Below, piece by piece: positions 33,522 through 43,291 of a stretch of DNA of 64,000 nt. The notes beneath the pieces are model-generated. The model had not been told where the DNA came from and did no database searches. It worked only from the letters and a program-made list of their open reading frames with translations. This DNA comes from Rhizobiaceae bacterium (GTDB lineage Bacteria; Pseudomonadota; Alphaproteobacteria; Rhizobiales; Rhizobiaceae). Numbering within the stretch: position 1 is the stretch's first letter; each line of letters opens with the position of its first letter. The position numbers and the translations under genes are program-made. The DNA lies in the NCBI GenBank assembly GCA_028281105.1, contig JANQKQ010000042.1, forward strand, positions 1-64,000, read 5' to 3'.

Positions 33522-33549
33522 GTTTAGAAGATTTCCCGGCCATCGTCAA
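33521..33549 (-). promoter_or_regulatory. Promoter of the ABC-importer operon
   Basis: On the minus strand, TTGACG (33549-33544), 17-base spacer, TAAACA (33526-33521). This is a near-consensus sigma-70-type promoter, with the start codon about 60 bases downstream. The operator directly adjoins the -10. Confidence 0.65.
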
Positions 33550-33649
33550 GGCGCAGTGGAGCCGGATGAGCGTTGTAATCGGGTGGTGGGTAGACCATCG
33601 GCCCGCGAGCGTTGGCTGCCGGGTAGCGCGGTTTCGACGCAGGTTGAGT

Positions 33650-33661
33650 CGTGTTAACACG
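33650..33661. promoter_or_regulatory. Palindrome CGTGTTAACACG upstream of fnrL
   Basis: Perfect 12-bp palindrome 63 bases before the fnrL ATG. It does not match the FNR box (TTGAT-N4-ATCAA). It may be an operator for fnrL, but no partner site was seen. Confidence 0.35.
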
Positions 33662-33724
33662 GTGGTGGGAGCAGGGCCGAAACCCCACATGTAAGGGGGC
33701 CAATGTCCAAGGTTGGGGGCAACC

Positions 33725-34474
33725 ATGTTGACCGAGAAGCAACGTCTTGACATCCACAATTCCGACGTTCCCGTCGTCTGTCAGTCCTGCGAGGCAAGGC
33801 ACAAAGGCATCTGTGGCGCGCTGTCGCCCGAGCAGCTTGCGTTTCTGGGCAAGCACACCACCAGGACCAGTTTCGACCGCGAACGTGAGCTCGCCGCGAA
33901 CGATACGGACATCGAGACCTACTCGAACATTCTGTCCGGCGTGGTCAAACTGACCAAGCTGATGGCGGACGGCCGCCAGCAGATCGTCGGTCTTCAGTTC
34001 GCGCCGGATTTTCTCGGCCGTCCGTTCGCGGAACAGAACGTGGTCTCGGCCGAAGCGGCCACGCAGGTGCGGCTGTGCTCGTTCCCCAAATGGGTGATCG
34101 AGGAGATCATCGAACGCTCGCCGCGCATGGAGCGTAAGCTCTACCAGCAGACCCTGCGCGAACTCGATGAGGCGCGAGAATGGATGCTGACGCTGGGCCG
34201 CAAGACGGCCTGTGAGAAGGTAGCCAGCTTTTTGCTGCTGGTGGCCAGCCATGTCGATCCGGAAGCGCAAACGCAAAGTGGCATGGTTACCATCGAACTG
34301 CCGCTCAAGCGCGCCGACATCGCCGACTTTCTGGGCCTGACGGTCGAGACCGTGAGCCGGCAATTGACCCATCTGCGCAAGCGCGGGGTCGTCGAGGTGG
34401 TCTCCAGCCGCTCGATCACCGTGGGAAGTCTATATCGGTTGCAAGCGGCCGCCGAGAGCGGGTCGGATAAGTAG
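33725..34474 (+). CDS. fnrL: FNR-type oxygen-sensing transcriptional regulator
   Basis: 249 residues from the ATG at 33725. The N-terminal cysteines Cys19, Cys22 and Cys30 (CQSCEARHKGIC) plus Cys118 (VRLCSF) match the [4Fe-4S] cluster ligands of FNR/FnrL/FnrN. This distinguishes it from FixK, which lacks the N-terminal cluster. The C-terminal HTH reads FLGLTVETVSRQLTHL, with the E-x2-SR recognition residues that read TTGAT. Under low oxygen it should activate the ccoNOQP operon, whose upstream region has a perfect FNR box. A GC hairpin follows. Confidence 0.93.
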   Translation: MLTEKQRLDIHNSDVPVVCQSCEARHKGICGALSPEQLAFLGKHTTRTSFDRERELAANDTDIETYSNILSGVVKLTKLMADGRQQIVGLQFAPDFLGRPFAEQNVVSAEAATQVRLCSFPKWVIEEIIERSPRMERKLYQQTLRELDEAREWMLTLGRKTACEKVASFLLLVASHVDPEAQTQSGMVTIELPLKRADIADFLGLTVETVSRQLTHLRKRGVVEVVSSRSITVGSLYRLQAAAESGSDK

Positions 34475-34475
34475 G

Positions 34476-34510
34476 GCAACACGCGGGGGCTGTCTGTCGC
34501 CCGCGGTTGC
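34476..34510 (+). terminator. Hairpin after fnrL
   Basis: GCAAC-A-CGCGGG (34476-34487) pairs with CCCGCG-G-TTGC (34500-34510). No T-run follows. It lies between convergent fnrL and the hemerythrin gene; a weak or Rho-assisted terminator is possible. Confidence 0.4.
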
Positions 34511-34535
34511 GGGTGGTCAACGAAGGGGCACTGGC

Positions 34536-35006
34536 CTATACCGCCCGAAGGATCGGCAGCAAATGCTCGGTCTCGAACGCGATGTGTCGGCGCAGGCCTT
34601 CGAAGAAGCCGCGCAGCATGTAGGACAGCGACTCGGTGTTGGCGCGGCGCGAGCCGATGGCGAACTCATGCAGTGCGTCCGCCAGTTCCTCGGCGAAGCT
34701 CTCGTCTTCCCAATGCTCGAAATGCAGCCGCTGGATCGACTGGTCCAGCCCGGGCTGGTTTCTTGCGGCCTGCAGCAGGCCGGGAAAGACGGTGTGCTCC
34801 TCGAACTCGTGGGCGCGCTTGATCATCGGCAGGATCGACCGCGACAGCGTCAGGCAGCGCTGGACATCCGTCGCGTCGGGGAGTTGATCGGCCAACGCCT
34901 CCAGTTGATCGCAAAGACCCAGCAGCGCGTGGTGATGGCGCAGAAGCGTCGTCTCAACGGTGCCGTTGGGCGAACCGCCGGACGATTTGGCTGCTGATGG
35001 CTCCAT
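34536..35006 (-). CDS. Hemerythrin HHE-domain protein
   Basis: 156 residues, cytoplasmic. AGGGAG precedes the ATG. Four-helix bundle with His/Glu di-iron candidates in TLLRHHHALLGL, RAHEFEEHTVFPGL, LHFEHWEDESF and HIAFETEHLLPIL. Such proteins bind O2 or NO, or act in iron-sulfur repair or oxygen sensing. It is divergent from ccoN and shares the upstream region with the FNR box, which suggests co-regulation with the high-affinity oxidase. The exact role is unknown. Confidence 0.87.
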   Translation of the reverse strand: MEPSAAKSSGGSPNGTVETTLLRHHHALLGLCDQLEALADQLPDATDVQRCLTLSRSILPMIKRAHEFEEHTVFPGLLQAARNQPGLDQSIQRLHFEHWEDESFAEELADALHEFAIGSRRANTESLSYMLRGFFEGLRRHIAFETEHLLPILRAV

Positions 35007-35284
35007 GATGCTCCCTTGAATCTATCCGGTCGCTCTTCCAGGCGGCGTGCGCTCCTCGACACACCGGGTGCGGCGTGTTGTCGGCGAATGCGCAACGCCC
35101 CGAAAATCAGCCGTCAACGATCCACTAACCCGTCGTTTGTCGTGATTCCTTGATCCAGATCAAAGTTCGCGCCCCGCCTCCGTGGCAAGAGGCGGCGCGG
35201 CGTGGGTCGGCATGCTGTCGATATGCTCGAATCGCTGTATGAGCGCTCGTGCGATGCGAAGGTCAAAATGAAAAAGGTGTTCTC
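35007..35284. other. Divergent control region for hemerythrin and ccoNOQP
   Basis: 278 bases containing the FNR box at 35150-35163 and, 3' of it, a GC-rich inverted repeat CGCCTC/GAGGCG around 35175-35195 that would lie in the ccoN leader. No separate gene is seen. Confidence 0.5.
35150..35163. promoter_or_regulatory. FNR box TTGAT-CCAG-ATCAA
   Basis: Perfect match to the FNR/FixK consensus TTGAT-N4-ATCAA, 121 bases before the ccoN ATG and 143 bases before the hemerythrin ATG. A regulator with FNR-type recognition residues is encoded next door. Expected to activate ccoNOQP under microoxia. Confidence 0.88.
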
Positions 35285-36895
35285 ATGAGAAACGGTCTAG
35301 AAGCAGCACTGGTGGGATTGGCGGCCCTGGCCGCCTTGTTGGGTGCCGCCTTCGCCAAGGACAACCTGTTTCAGGCCCATGCGTGGGTGCTGTTCTTCGT
35401 GCTCGCGGTGAGCACGGTGCTGCTGCTGCGCAGGGTGCAGTTCGCATCTTCGGGCAAAGCAGTGACCGAGCCCGACACATCCGGATATATGGATGACGTG
35501 GTGCGCTACGGCGTCATCGCCACCGTGTTCTGGGGCATCGCCGGTTTCCTGGTCGGTGTGGTGATCGCCGCACAGCTGGCCTGGCCGGTCTTCAACATCG
35601 AGCCCTGGTTCAATTTCGGCCGGCTCCGCCCGCTGCACACCTCGGCGGTGATCTTCGCCTTCGGCGGCAACGCGCTCATCGCCACTTCGTTTTACATCGT
35701 CCAGCGCACCACCCGCGCGCGCCTGTTCGGCGGCAATCTCGCCTGGTTCGTGTTCTGGGGCTACCAGCTCTTCATCGTCATGGCGGCCACCGGCTACCTG
35801 CTCGGCATCACCCAGTCGAAAGAGTATGCCGAGCCCGAATGGTATGTGGATCTGTGGTTGACCGTGGTGTGGGTCGCCTACCTGCTGGTCTTCGCCGGCA
35901 CCCTGGCGCGACGCAAGGAACCGCACATCTATGTGGCGAACTGGTTCTTCCTGTCGTTCATCATCACCGTGGCGATGCTGCATCTGGTCAACAACATGGC
36001 CGTGCCGGTGTCGTTCCTGGGCGTGAAAAGCTACTCCGCCTTCGCCGGTGTCCAGGATGCGCTCACCCAGTGGTGGTACGGTCACAACGCGGTCGGCTTC
36101 TTCCTGACCGCCGGCTTCCTGGGCATGATGTACTATTTCGTGCCCAAGCAGGCCGAACGGCCGGTCTATTCCTACCGGCTGTCGATCGTCCACTTCTGGG
36201 CGCTGATCTTCCTGTACATCTGGGCCGGTCCGCACCACCTGCATTACACCGCGCTGCCCGACTGGGCGCAGACCCTGGGTATGGTGTTCTCGGTGATGCT
36301 GTGGATGCCGTCATGGGGCGGCATGATCAACGGCCTGATGACCTTGTCGGGCGCGTGGGACAAGCTCCGCACCGATCCGGTGCTTCGGATGATGGTGATC
36401 TCGATCGCGTTTTACGGCATGTCGACCTTCGAAGGTCCGATGATGTCGATCAAGTCGGTCAACTCGCTGTCGCACTACACCGACTGGACCATCGGCCACG
36501 TCCACTCCGGCGCCCTGGGCTGGAACGGCATGATCTCGTTCGGCGCGATCTACTTCCTGGTGCCGAAGCTGTGGAATCGCGAGCGGCTGTACTCGCTGCG
36601 CCTGGTCAACTGGCATCTGTGGCTGGCCACGCTGGGCATCGTCATCTACGCGGCGGTCATGTGGGTGGCGGGCATCACCCAGGGTCTGATGTGGCGCGAA
36701 TACGACGATCAGGGCTTCCTGGTGAATTCCTTCGTCGAGACCGTCAACGCCATCCATCCCGAATACGTCATGCGCACGGTCGGCGGTCTGCTGTACCTGC
36801 TGGGCGCGTTCCTGATGGTCTACAACATCTGGCGCACGATCCGTGGCGATGTGCGCCACGAGCCGGCCTTCGCGCCAGTCAAGTCGGCAGCTTAA
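35285..36895 (+). CDS. ccoN: cbb3-type cytochrome c oxidase subunit I
   Basis: Catalytic subunit with the heme b and heme b3-CuB centres of the high-affinity terminal oxidase in the inner membrane. 536 residues from the ATG at 35285 (AAAGG upstream). About 14 hydrophobic segments; His ligands in [38 protein letters not shown] and [13 protein letters not shown]. The in-frame ATG at 35249 adds only a short unconserved stretch. First gene of ccoNOQP. Confidence 0.96.
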   Translation: MRNGLEAALVGLAALAALLGAAFAKDNLFQAHAWVLFFVLAVSTVLLLRRVQFASSGKAVTEPDTSGYMDDVVRYGVIATVFWGIAGFLVGVVIAAQLAWPVFNIEPWFNFGRLRPLHTSAVIFAFGGNALIATSFYIVQRTTRARLFGGNLAWFVFWGYQLFIVMAATGYLLGITQSKEYAEPEWYVDLWLTVVWVAYLLVFAGTLARRKEPHIYVANWFFLSFIITVAMLHLVNNMAVPVSFLGVKSYSAFAGVQDALTQWWYGHNAVGFFLTAGFLGMMYYFVPKQAERPVYSYRLSIVHFWALIFLYIWAGPHHLHYTALPDWAQTLGMVFSVMLWMPSWGGMINGLMTLSGAWDKLRTDPVLRMMVISIAFYGMSTFEGPMMSIKSVNSLSHYTDWTIGHVHSGALGWNGMISFGAIYFLVPKLWNRERLYSLRLVNWHLWLATLGIVIYAAVMWVAGITQGLMWREYDDQGFLVNSFVETVNAIHPEYVMRTVGGLLYLLGAFLMVYNIWRTIRGDVRHEPAFAPVKSAA

Positions 36896-36915
36896 GCCTA
36901 TAGAGGATCGCTCCC

Positions 36916-37653
36916 ATGTCTTTTATCGCAAATCACAAAAAGCTGGAACGCAACCTCGGCTGGCTGTTCGTTTTCTCTCTGGTTGCGGTGCTGATCGGCG
37001 GTATCGTCGAGATCGTGCCCCTGTTCTACCTGAAGAACACCATCGAGAAGGTGGAGGGCATGCGGCCCTACACGCCGCTGGAGCTGGCGGGCCGCAACGT
37101 CTACATCCGAGAGGGCTGCTATGTGTGCCACAGCCAGATGATCCGTCCGTTCCGCGACGAGGTCGAGCGCTACGGGCATTATTCGCTGGCAGCTGAATCC
37201 ATGTACGACCATCCGTTCCAGTGGGGCTCGAAACGCACCGGCCCCGACCTGGCGCGCGTGGGCGGGCGCTATTCGGATGATTGGCACGTGCAGCACATGA
37301 TCGACCCGCAGTCGGTGGTGCCCGATTCGATCATGCCCGGTTACAGCTTTCTGGCGAACGCGGAACTCGACCCGGCTGACATCGGCGCGCATCTGAAAGC
37401 TAACCGCATGGTCGGCGTGCCCTATACCGATGAGATGATCGAAAACGCCGAGGTCGACATGATCGCTCAGGCCGATCCGGACGCCGACACCGGGGATTTG
37501 GAAGAGCGCTACGACAAGGTCAACATCCGCTATTTCGACGGCGACGCCACTCGACTGACCGAGATGGACGCCATCGTCGCCTACATGCAGATGCTTGGCA
37601 CCCTGGTCGATTTCGAGGCGTTCAACGCCGACGATCCCGATAACCAGCGCTAG
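36916..37653 (+). CDS. ccoO: cbb3-type oxidase subunit II (monoheme cytochrome c)
   Basis: 245 residues with one N-terminal membrane anchor (about 17-38, [20 protein letters not shown]) and a periplasmic heme c domain with the CYVCH motif near residue 74 and an axial Met in the [18 protein letters not shown] / SIMPGY region. Passes electrons to CcoN. GAGGAT precedes the ATG. Confidence 0.96.
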   Translation: MSFIANHKKLERNLGWLFVFSLVAVLIGGIVEIVPLFYLKNTIEKVEGMRPYTPLELAGRNVYIREGCYVCHSQMIRPFRDEVERYGHYSLAAESMYDHPFQWGSKRTGPDLARVGGRYSDDWHVQHMIDPQSVVPDSIMPGYSFLANAELDPADIGAHLKANRMVGVPYTDEMIENAEVDMIAQADPDADTGDLEERYDKVNIRYFDGDATRLTEMDAIVAYMQMLGTLVDFEAFNADDPDNQR

Positions 37654-37665
37654 GAGATCGTGACC

Positions 37666-37830
37666 ATGGACTACAATTTCCTGCGCGAAGTGGCCGACAG
37701 TTGGGGGCTTTTGTACCTCTTCATCCTGTTCGTCGCCGTGGTCGCCTTCACTTTCCGCCCCGGGTCCAAGCGCGTTGCCGACGACGTGGCGCAAATCCCC
37801 TTCAAAGAGGACGAAAACAATGGCCGATAA
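37666..37830 (+). CDS. ccoQ: cbb3-type oxidase small subunit CcoQ
   Basis: 54-residue single-TM protein (MDYNFLREVADSWG, then LLYLFILFVAVVAF) with a charged C-terminal tail. GGAGA lies 5' of the ATG. It lies between ccoO and ccoP and overlaps ccoP by 11 bases. CcoQ stabilises the assembled oxidase. Easily missed because of its size. Confidence 0.93.
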   Translation: MDYNFLREVADSWGLLYLFILFVAVVAFTFRPGSKRVADDVAQIPFKEDENNGR

Positions 37831-38698
37831 AGCGGACAAGAACGTCGACGCCTTCACCGGTATCGAGACCACCGGCCACAATTGGGACGGGATTACCGAG
37901 CTCAACAGCCCGCTGCCGCGGTGGTGGCTGTGGACCTTCTACGCCACGATCATCTTCTCGATCGGCTACATGATCTATTACCCGGCGGTGCCGCTGATCG
38001 AGAGCGCGACAAGAGGCGTCTCCGGCATCACCAACCGGCAGATCGTCGCTGAGGAACTGGCGGCCGTGCGTGCGGCCAAGGCGCCGATCGTCGATAAGAT
38101 CGTCGCCAGCGACTTCGAGACGATCGCAGCCGATGACGAACTGTTCCGCTTTGCGGTCGCCGGCGGCAATTCCCTGTTCAAGGTGCACTGTTCGCAGTGC
38201 CACGGCTCGGGCGCCCAGGGCAGCCCCGGCTATCCCAACCTCAACGACGATGTGTGGATCTGGGGCGGCGACATGGACGCCATCTACACCACCATCGCCC
38301 ACGGGATACGCGACGAGGCCGATGACGATACGAGATGGTCGGAGATGCCGAACTTCGGCACCGACGAGCTGCTGACCGGCGAGGAGATCGCCTCCGTCAC
38401 CCAGTTCGTACTGCAACTGTCCGGTCGCGACCACGATGCGGTCCAGGCGACCGCGGGCGCGGTTATCTTCGAGGAAAACTGCGCCTCCTGCCACGGCGAT
38501 GCAGGTGAGGGATCGGCCGAAGACGGCGCTCCCAACCTGGCCGATGCGCTGTGGCACTATGGTGACAGCGAAGAGATCATTCGCGCCCAGATCGCACAGC
38601 CGCGCCACGGCGTCATGCCCGCATGGGGCGAGCGGCTGGGCGAGGCCAACGTCAAACAGCTGACCGTCTACGTGCACAGCCTGGGTGGCGGCGAGTAA
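37820..38698 (+). CDS. ccoP: cbb3-type oxidase subunit III (diheme cytochrome c)
   Basis: 292 residues. N-terminal anchor (WWLWTFYATIIFSIGYMIYY) and two heme c sites, HCSQCHGSG near residue 130 and ENCASCHGDA near residue 220. Entry point for electrons from soluble cytochrome c. Starts inside the ccoQ reading frame at ATG 37820. Confidence 0.96.
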   Translation: MADKADKNVDAFTGIETTGHNWDGITELNSPLPRWWLWTFYATIIFSIGYMIYYPAVPLIESATRGVSGITNRQIVAEELAAVRAAKAPIVDKIVASDFETIAADDELFRFAVAGGNSLFKVHCSQCHGSGAQGSPGYPNLNDDVWIWGGDMDAIYTTIAHGIRDEADDDTRWSEMPNFGTDELLTGEEIASVTQFVLQLSGRDHDAVQATAGAVIFEENCASCHGDAGEGSAEDGAPNLADALWHYGDSEEIIRAQIAQPRHGVMPAWGERLGEANVKQLTVYVHSLGGGE

Positions 38699-38734
38699 CC
38701 GGCGCAGCCGTTTCAGCCATGGACATTTTGTGTC

Positions 38735-40336
38735 ATGTTGGAAACCATGCCCAAGCAAGCGCCCGATACGCTGGCGGCGACTGAGACCTATGACGTCGAG
38801 GCCGTAAACTCCAAGGAACGGCGCGAGTTCTACGCCGCGCGGCAGAAGATCCACCCCAAGCGGGCGAGCGGCCGGTTCCGGCTGCTCAAATGGTGGATCA
38901 TGGCGATCACCCTGGGCATCTACTATCTGACGCCCTGGATTCGCTGGGACCGCGGCCCGCTGGCGCCGGACCAGGCGGTGCTGATCGATCTGGCCAACCG
39001 CCGATTCTATTTCTTCTTCATCGAGATCTGGCCGCAGGAGTTCTATTTCGTCGCCGGCATGCTTGTGATGGCCGGCATCGGCCTGTTCCTCGTCACCTCC
39101 ACGTTCGGCCGCGCCTGGTGCGGGTATACGTGCCCGCAGACGGTTTGGGTGGATTTGTATCTGGTGGTCGAGCGCTTCTTCGAGGGCGACCGCAACCAAC
39201 GCATCAAGCTGGACGCCGCGCCGATGAGCGCCTCCAAGCTCGCCAAGCGCACCGCCAAGCACGCGGTATGGCTGTTGATCGGCTTCGCTACCGGCGGGGC
39301 CTGGATCTTCTACTTCGCCGACGCGCCGAGCCTGGCGGTCGACTTCTTCACCGGGCAGGCCGCGTTCGTCGCCTATTCGACCGTCGCGATACTGACCGCC
39401 ACCACCTACATCTTCGGCGGCCACATGCGCGAGCAGGTGTGCACCTATATGTGCCCGTGGCCGCGCATCCAGGCGGCGATGCTCGATGAGCATTCACTCA
39501 CCGTCACCTATAACGACTGGCGCGGCGAGCCGCGCTCGCGTCACGCCAAGCGCATGCGCCGCGAAGGGGTGGCCACCGGCGACTGCGTCGACTGCAACGC
39601 CTGCGTGGCCGTGTGCCCGATGGGCATTGACATCCGCGACGGCCAGCAACTCGAATGCATCACCTGCGCGCTGTGCATCGATGCCTGCGACGGGGTGATG
39701 GAGAAGCTGGGTTTCGAGCGCGGATTGATCTCCTATGCGACCCTGAAGGACTACAACGCCAACATGGCGCTTGCCGGTGCCGCGGGTGGCGCAGGCGCGG
39801 TCCAAACCGAAAGCATCGATCCGGGCAGGGTGCGCGACGAAAGCGGCAGGCTGGTTGGCGGGGTCGCGCACACCGGATTGCACTCTATCATCCGCCCGCG
39901 CACGATCCTTTATGCGGTGGTCTATGCGCTGATGGGCATTGCCTTGCTGGTGGCGCTAGGCCTGCGCGACCGGCTCGATGTCAACGTGCTGCACGACCGC
40001 AATCCGGTCTTCGTCAAGCTTTCGGACGGCTCGATCCGCAACGGCTACCAGGTCAAGATCCTCAATATGCTCGGGCGCGCGCGCACCTTCCGTCTCGAGA
40101 TCGAAGGGCTCCCGGGCGCTATCCTGGCCGCTCCCCAGGACGGCATTGATCCCGGCGAGGAGGCGCGCCTGACGGTGGACCCGGACAAGCTGCGGCAAGT
40201 GCGCGTGTTCGTGCAGGTTCCCGCCGATCACGTGGTGCCCGGCGCCAGCGATTTCCGCTTCGTGGCAAGCGAGGTCGGCGGTGGTGAAAGCGCCACGGTC
40301 GAGGCCAATTTCGAAGCACCGGCAGAAGACCGCTAG
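38735..40336 (+). CDS. ccoG: cbb3 oxidase accessory protein CcoG (RdxA/FixG-type ferredoxin)
   Basis: 533 residues from the ATG at 38735, or 529 from 38747 which has a better GGA spacing. Several TM segments, then two cysteine clusters of [4Fe-4S] type (CVDCNACVAVCP and CITCALCIDAC), and a C-terminal periplasmic Ig-like domain. CcoG is proposed to reduce Cu(II) during CuB assembly. It opens the ccoGHIS assembly operon 36 bp after ccoP, with no terminator between, so read-through is likely. Confidence 0.94.
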   Translation: MLETMPKQAPDTLAATETYDVEAVNSKERREFYAARQKIHPKRASGRFRLLKWWIMAITLGIYYLTPWIRWDRGPLAPDQAVLIDLANRRFYFFFIEIWPQEFYFVAGMLVMAGIGLFLVTSTFGRAWCGYTCPQTVWVDLYLVVERFFEGDRNQRIKLDAAPMSASKLAKRTAKHAVWLLIGFATGGAWIFYFADAPSLAVDFFTGQAAFVAYSTVAILTATTYIFGGHMREQVCTYMCPWPRIQAAMLDEHSLTVTYNDWRGEPRSRHAKRMRREGVATGDCVDCNACVAVCPMGIDIRDGQQLECITCALCIDACDGVMEKLGFERGLISYATLKDYNANMALAGAAGGAGAVQTESIDPGRVRDESGRLVGGVAHTGLHSIIRPRTILYAVVYALMGIALLVALGLRDRLDVNVLHDRNPVFVKLSDGSIRNGYQVKILNMLGRARTFRLEIEGLPGAILAAPQDGIDPGEEARLTVDPDKLRQVRVFVQVPADHVVPGASDFRFVASEVGGGESATVEANFEAPAEDR

Positions 40337-40347
40337 GGATTTCCGAG

Positions 40348-40839
40348 ATGAACGCCACACGCAAATTCACCGGTTGGCATATGCTGGCGATCATGATCGC
40401 TTTCTTTGCGGTCATCGTGGCGGTGAACCTGACCATGGCCATGTTCGCTTCGACAAGCTGGACCGGGCTGGTGGTGAAAAGCTCCTACGTGGCAAGCCAA
40501 GGCTACAACGATGAACTGGCGGCCGCCGAGCGACAGCGACTGGCCGGCTGGACGTCGGAACTGTCATACGGCGACGGGCTGGTCGTGTTCGCCATACGCG
40601 ATCGCTCCGGCGCGCCGGTCGATGCGGCCGACGTGGAGCTTTTTGTCGGCCGGCCGGCCACCGAGCGCGACGATCAAACCCTTGACCTCATTGCCGACGG
40701 GTCCGGCGCCTACCGGGCCGAGCTGGCTCTCGAACCGGGCCTTTGGTCGGCGCGCATCACCGGGCTCATCGACGACAAGCCGTATCGACGGGACCTGCGT
40801 CTGATGGTGGGCGATGACGGAAAGGGCAGGGTGCTATGA
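40348..40839 (+). CDS. ccoH: cbb3 oxidase assembly protein CcoH (FixH)
   Basis: 163 residues with one N-terminal TM segment (about 10-32, MLAIMIAFFAVIVAVNLTMA) and a periplasmic beta-rich domain. FixH-family marks are TGLVVKSSYVASQGYN and GLWSARITG. Required for maturation of the cbb3 oxidase. Lies 11 bp after ccoG; its stop overlaps the ccoI start (ATGA). Confidence 0.93.
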   Translation: MNATRKFTGWHMLAIMIAFFAVIVAVNLTMAMFASTSWTGLVVKSSYVASQGYNDELAAAERQRLAGWTSELSYGDGLVVFAIRDRSGAPVDAADVELFVGRPATERDDQTLDLIADGSGAYRAELALEPGLWSARITGLIDDKPYRRDLRLMVGDDGKGRVL

Positions 40840-43133
40840 GCTGTTGCGGTGACGCCGCCGCCGGCCGGCAGACGCTGGACCTGCCCGCCCAGATGCGCGA
40901 GCGCGCCCGTGAAGACGACCTGCGCCGGGCGTCGAGCGAACCCTCGCCGGGCAGATTGCAGACCGTCTGGGTGGTGCCCGATATGCATTGCATCGCCTGC
41001 ATCCGCTCGATCGAAAAGGCCGTTGGCGCGCTGGCCCATGTCGAGGCCGTTCGAGCCAACCTGTCGCGCCGGCTGGTTTCCGTCACCTGGCGGACGGACG
41101 AGGGCTCGGCGCTGGCGATCGATCATGCCCTCGACGCGCTGGGGTTCGCGCACACCGTGTTCGAGCCCGGCGACGGCTCGTCGGCGGCGGTGGAGGCGCG
41201 CGGGCGCCAGCTTCTTCTATGCCTGGCCGTGGCCGGTTTCGCTTCCGCCAACATCATGCTGTTGTCGGTCTCGGTATGGTCGGGCGCGGTCGAGGAGACC
41301 GCCCGCCTGTTCCATCTGATCTCCGCGCTGATCGCCGTGCCGGCGGTTGCCTATGCCGGGCGGCCGTTCTTCACCTCGGCGCTGACGGCACTATCGGCCC
41401 GCCGGCTCAACATGGACGTGCCGATCTCGTTGGCGGTCATTCTGGCCCTGGCGATGAGCATCTTCGAGACGCTTGCCGGCGACGGCGACGCCTATTTCGA
41501 CGCCGCGGTGACCTTGTTGTTCTTCCTGCTGATCGGCCGCTATCTCGACCATCTGATGCGGATCAAGGCGCGCGCTGCGGTGGACCGGTTGGCGCGGCTG
41601 GCGGCCAAGAGCGCCTTGGTGCTGGGCGAAGATGGCGAAACCACCGTGGTTCCGGTGACCGAGGTGCTCGCCGGAGCGCGTCTTCGGGTGCTGCCGGGCG
41701 AGCGGGTGCCGGTGGACGGGGTGGTGATCGATGGCGCCTCCGACATCGACCGGTCGCTGGTGACCGGGGAGAGCGAACCCGTTGTGATCGCAAAGGACGG
41801 GCGGCTGGAGGCCGGTGTGCTCAACCTGACCGGCGTCATCGATATGGTTGCGACCGCCGATGCCGATCATTCGTTCCTCGCAGAGATCAACCGGATGATG
41901 GCGGCGGCGGAGCGTGGCCGATCCGCCTATATACGGGTTGCCGACCGCATGGCGCAGATCTATGCGCCTGCCGTGCATCTGCTGGCGCTCGTTACCTTCA
42001 TCGGCTGGACGATCGTCGGCGGCGGCGACTGGGTGAACGCGCTTACCATTGCCATCGCCGTGCTCATCATCACCTGTCCGTGCGCGTTGGGACTGGCCGT
42101 GCCGGTCGCCCATGTGGTCGCCGCCAACCGGCTGTTCGCCGACGGTATCCTGATGCGCGACGGCGCGGCGATCGAACGGTTGGCGCGGATTGACGCGGTC
42201 GTATTCGACAAGACTGGAACGCTGACCCTGGGACAACCCAAGGTGAGCGAACTGGAAGGCGAGTTGCCGGCCAAATGGCGGCCGGTGCTGCGTGCGCTGG
42301 CTTCCCGTTCCAGCCATCCGGCCGCCAAGGCGATCGCCGATTTCCTGCAGCCGGGCCCTCAGGCGGAACTGGACGCGATCAACGAGAAGCCGGGCTTCGG
42401 AGTCGAGGCGCGATATCAGGGCAAGCGTGTGCGGCTCGGCCGGCCAGGCTGGGTCGGCGCACCGCAGTTGACCGGGGTGACTTTCCGTTTCGGCGATGGC
42501 GACAGCGTCGGCTTCAAGCTCGCCGATGTGATGCGGCCGGGCGCGCGTGAAACCGTCGGCGCTCTGAAGGCCGGCGGCGTTAAGGTCGAGCTGGTCTCAG
42601 GCGACCACGGTGATGCGGTGGCCGCCGCTGCCGCCGAAGCCGATGTCGGCACATTCATCGCCGGCGCCACGCCGGCCCAGAAGATTGAACGTATCCATGC
42701 GCTCCAGCACGATGGCCGCAATGTGCTGATGGTCGGCGACGGGCTCAACGACGGTCCGGCGCTGACCGCCGCCGATGTCTCGATGGCGCCGGCGGCGGCT
42801 TCCGACGTTGGGCGGATGGCGGCTGATTTCGTGCTGGTGCGGCCGGACCTGACGGGCGTCGCGCGCGCGCATGAAACCGCGCTGCAAACCGGCCGCGTTG
42901 TGCGGCAGAACTTCGCCATCGCGCTGATCTACAACTGCATTGCCGTGCCGATGGCCATGGCCGGCGGCGTCACTCCGCTGATCGCGGCAATCGCCATGTC
43001 GGCCTCGTCGGTTCTGGTCATCGCCAACAGCCTACGGCTCAACTGGCGCGGCGGGCTGCCGGAAACCGTCGACTTTCGCTCCGCCGAGGCCGCTGCGGTC
43101 GCCGTCCCGGCGCGGCTCGAAGCGGCACGATGA
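40836..43133 (+). CDS. ccoI: Copper-transporting P1B-type ATPase CcoI (FixI)
   Basis: 765 residues. N-terminal Cys-rich start MSCCGDAAAG and an HMA domain whose metal motif reads MHCIACIRS. Phosphorylation motif DKTGTLTLG, TGES actuator loop, CPC translocation motif (TCPCALGLAVP) and GDGLNDGPAL hinge are present. Supplies copper to the periplasm for CcoN. Starts on the ccoH stop (ATGA) and overlaps ccoS likewise. Confidence 0.95.
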   Translation: MSCCGDAAAGRQTLDLPAQMRERAREDDLRRASSEPSPGRLQTVWVVPDMHCIACIRSIEKAVGALAHVEAVRANLSRRLVSVTWRTDEGSALAIDHALDALGFAHTVFEPGDGSSAAVEARGRQLLLCLAVAGFASANIMLLSVSVWSGAVEETARLFHLISALIAVPAVAYAGRPFFTSALTALSARRLNMDVPISLAVILALAMSIFETLAGDGDAYFDAAVTLLFFLLIGRYLDHLMRIKARAAVDRLARLAAKSALVLGEDGETTVVPVTEVLAGARLRVLPGERVPVDGVVIDGASDIDRSLVTGESEPVVIAKDGRLEAGVLNLTGVIDMVATADADHSFLAEINRMMAAAERGRSAYIRVADRMAQIYAPAVHLLALVTFIGWTIVGGGDWVNALTIAIAVLIITCPCALGLAVPVAHVVAANRLFADGILMRDGAAIERLARIDAVVFDKTGTLTLGQPKVSELEGELPAKWRPVLRALASRSSHPAAKAIADFLQPGPQAELDAINEKPGFGVEARYQGKRVRLGRPGWVGAPQLTGVTFRFGDGDSVGFKLADVMRPGARETVGALKAGGVKVELVSGDHGDAVAAAAAEADVGTFIAGATPAQKIERIHALQHDGRNVLMVGDGLNDGPALTAADVSMAPAAASDVGRMAADFVLVRPDLTGVARAHETALQTGRVVRQNFAIALIYNCIAVPMAMAGGVTPLIAAIAMSASSVLVIANSLRLNWRGGLPETVDFRSAEAAAVAVPARLEAAR

Positions 43134-43291
43134 ACAACCTCATCTTCCTCATTCCGGTGGCGCTGGGGCTGGGTCTGCTGGGCTTGGCCGCCTTTGTGTG
43201 GAGTCTCCACACCAACCAGTATGACGATCTCGACGGCGCCGCCCAGCGCATCCTCGATGACGACGACGGACCGGAAGAAACGACCAGCTAG
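43130..43291 (+). CDS. ccoS: cbb3 oxidase maturation protein CcoS
   Basis: 53 residues: an N-terminal TM segment (MNNLIFLIPVALGLGLLGLA) followed by FVWSLHTNQYDDLDGAAQRIL, the FixS signature. Its ATGA overlaps the ccoI stop. The 3' end overlaps the convergent LysR gene by 4 bases. Needed for heme or copper insertion in CcoN. Confidence 0.94.
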   Translation: MNNLIFLIPVALGLGLLGLAAFVWSLHTNQYDDLDGAAQRILDDDDGPEETTS

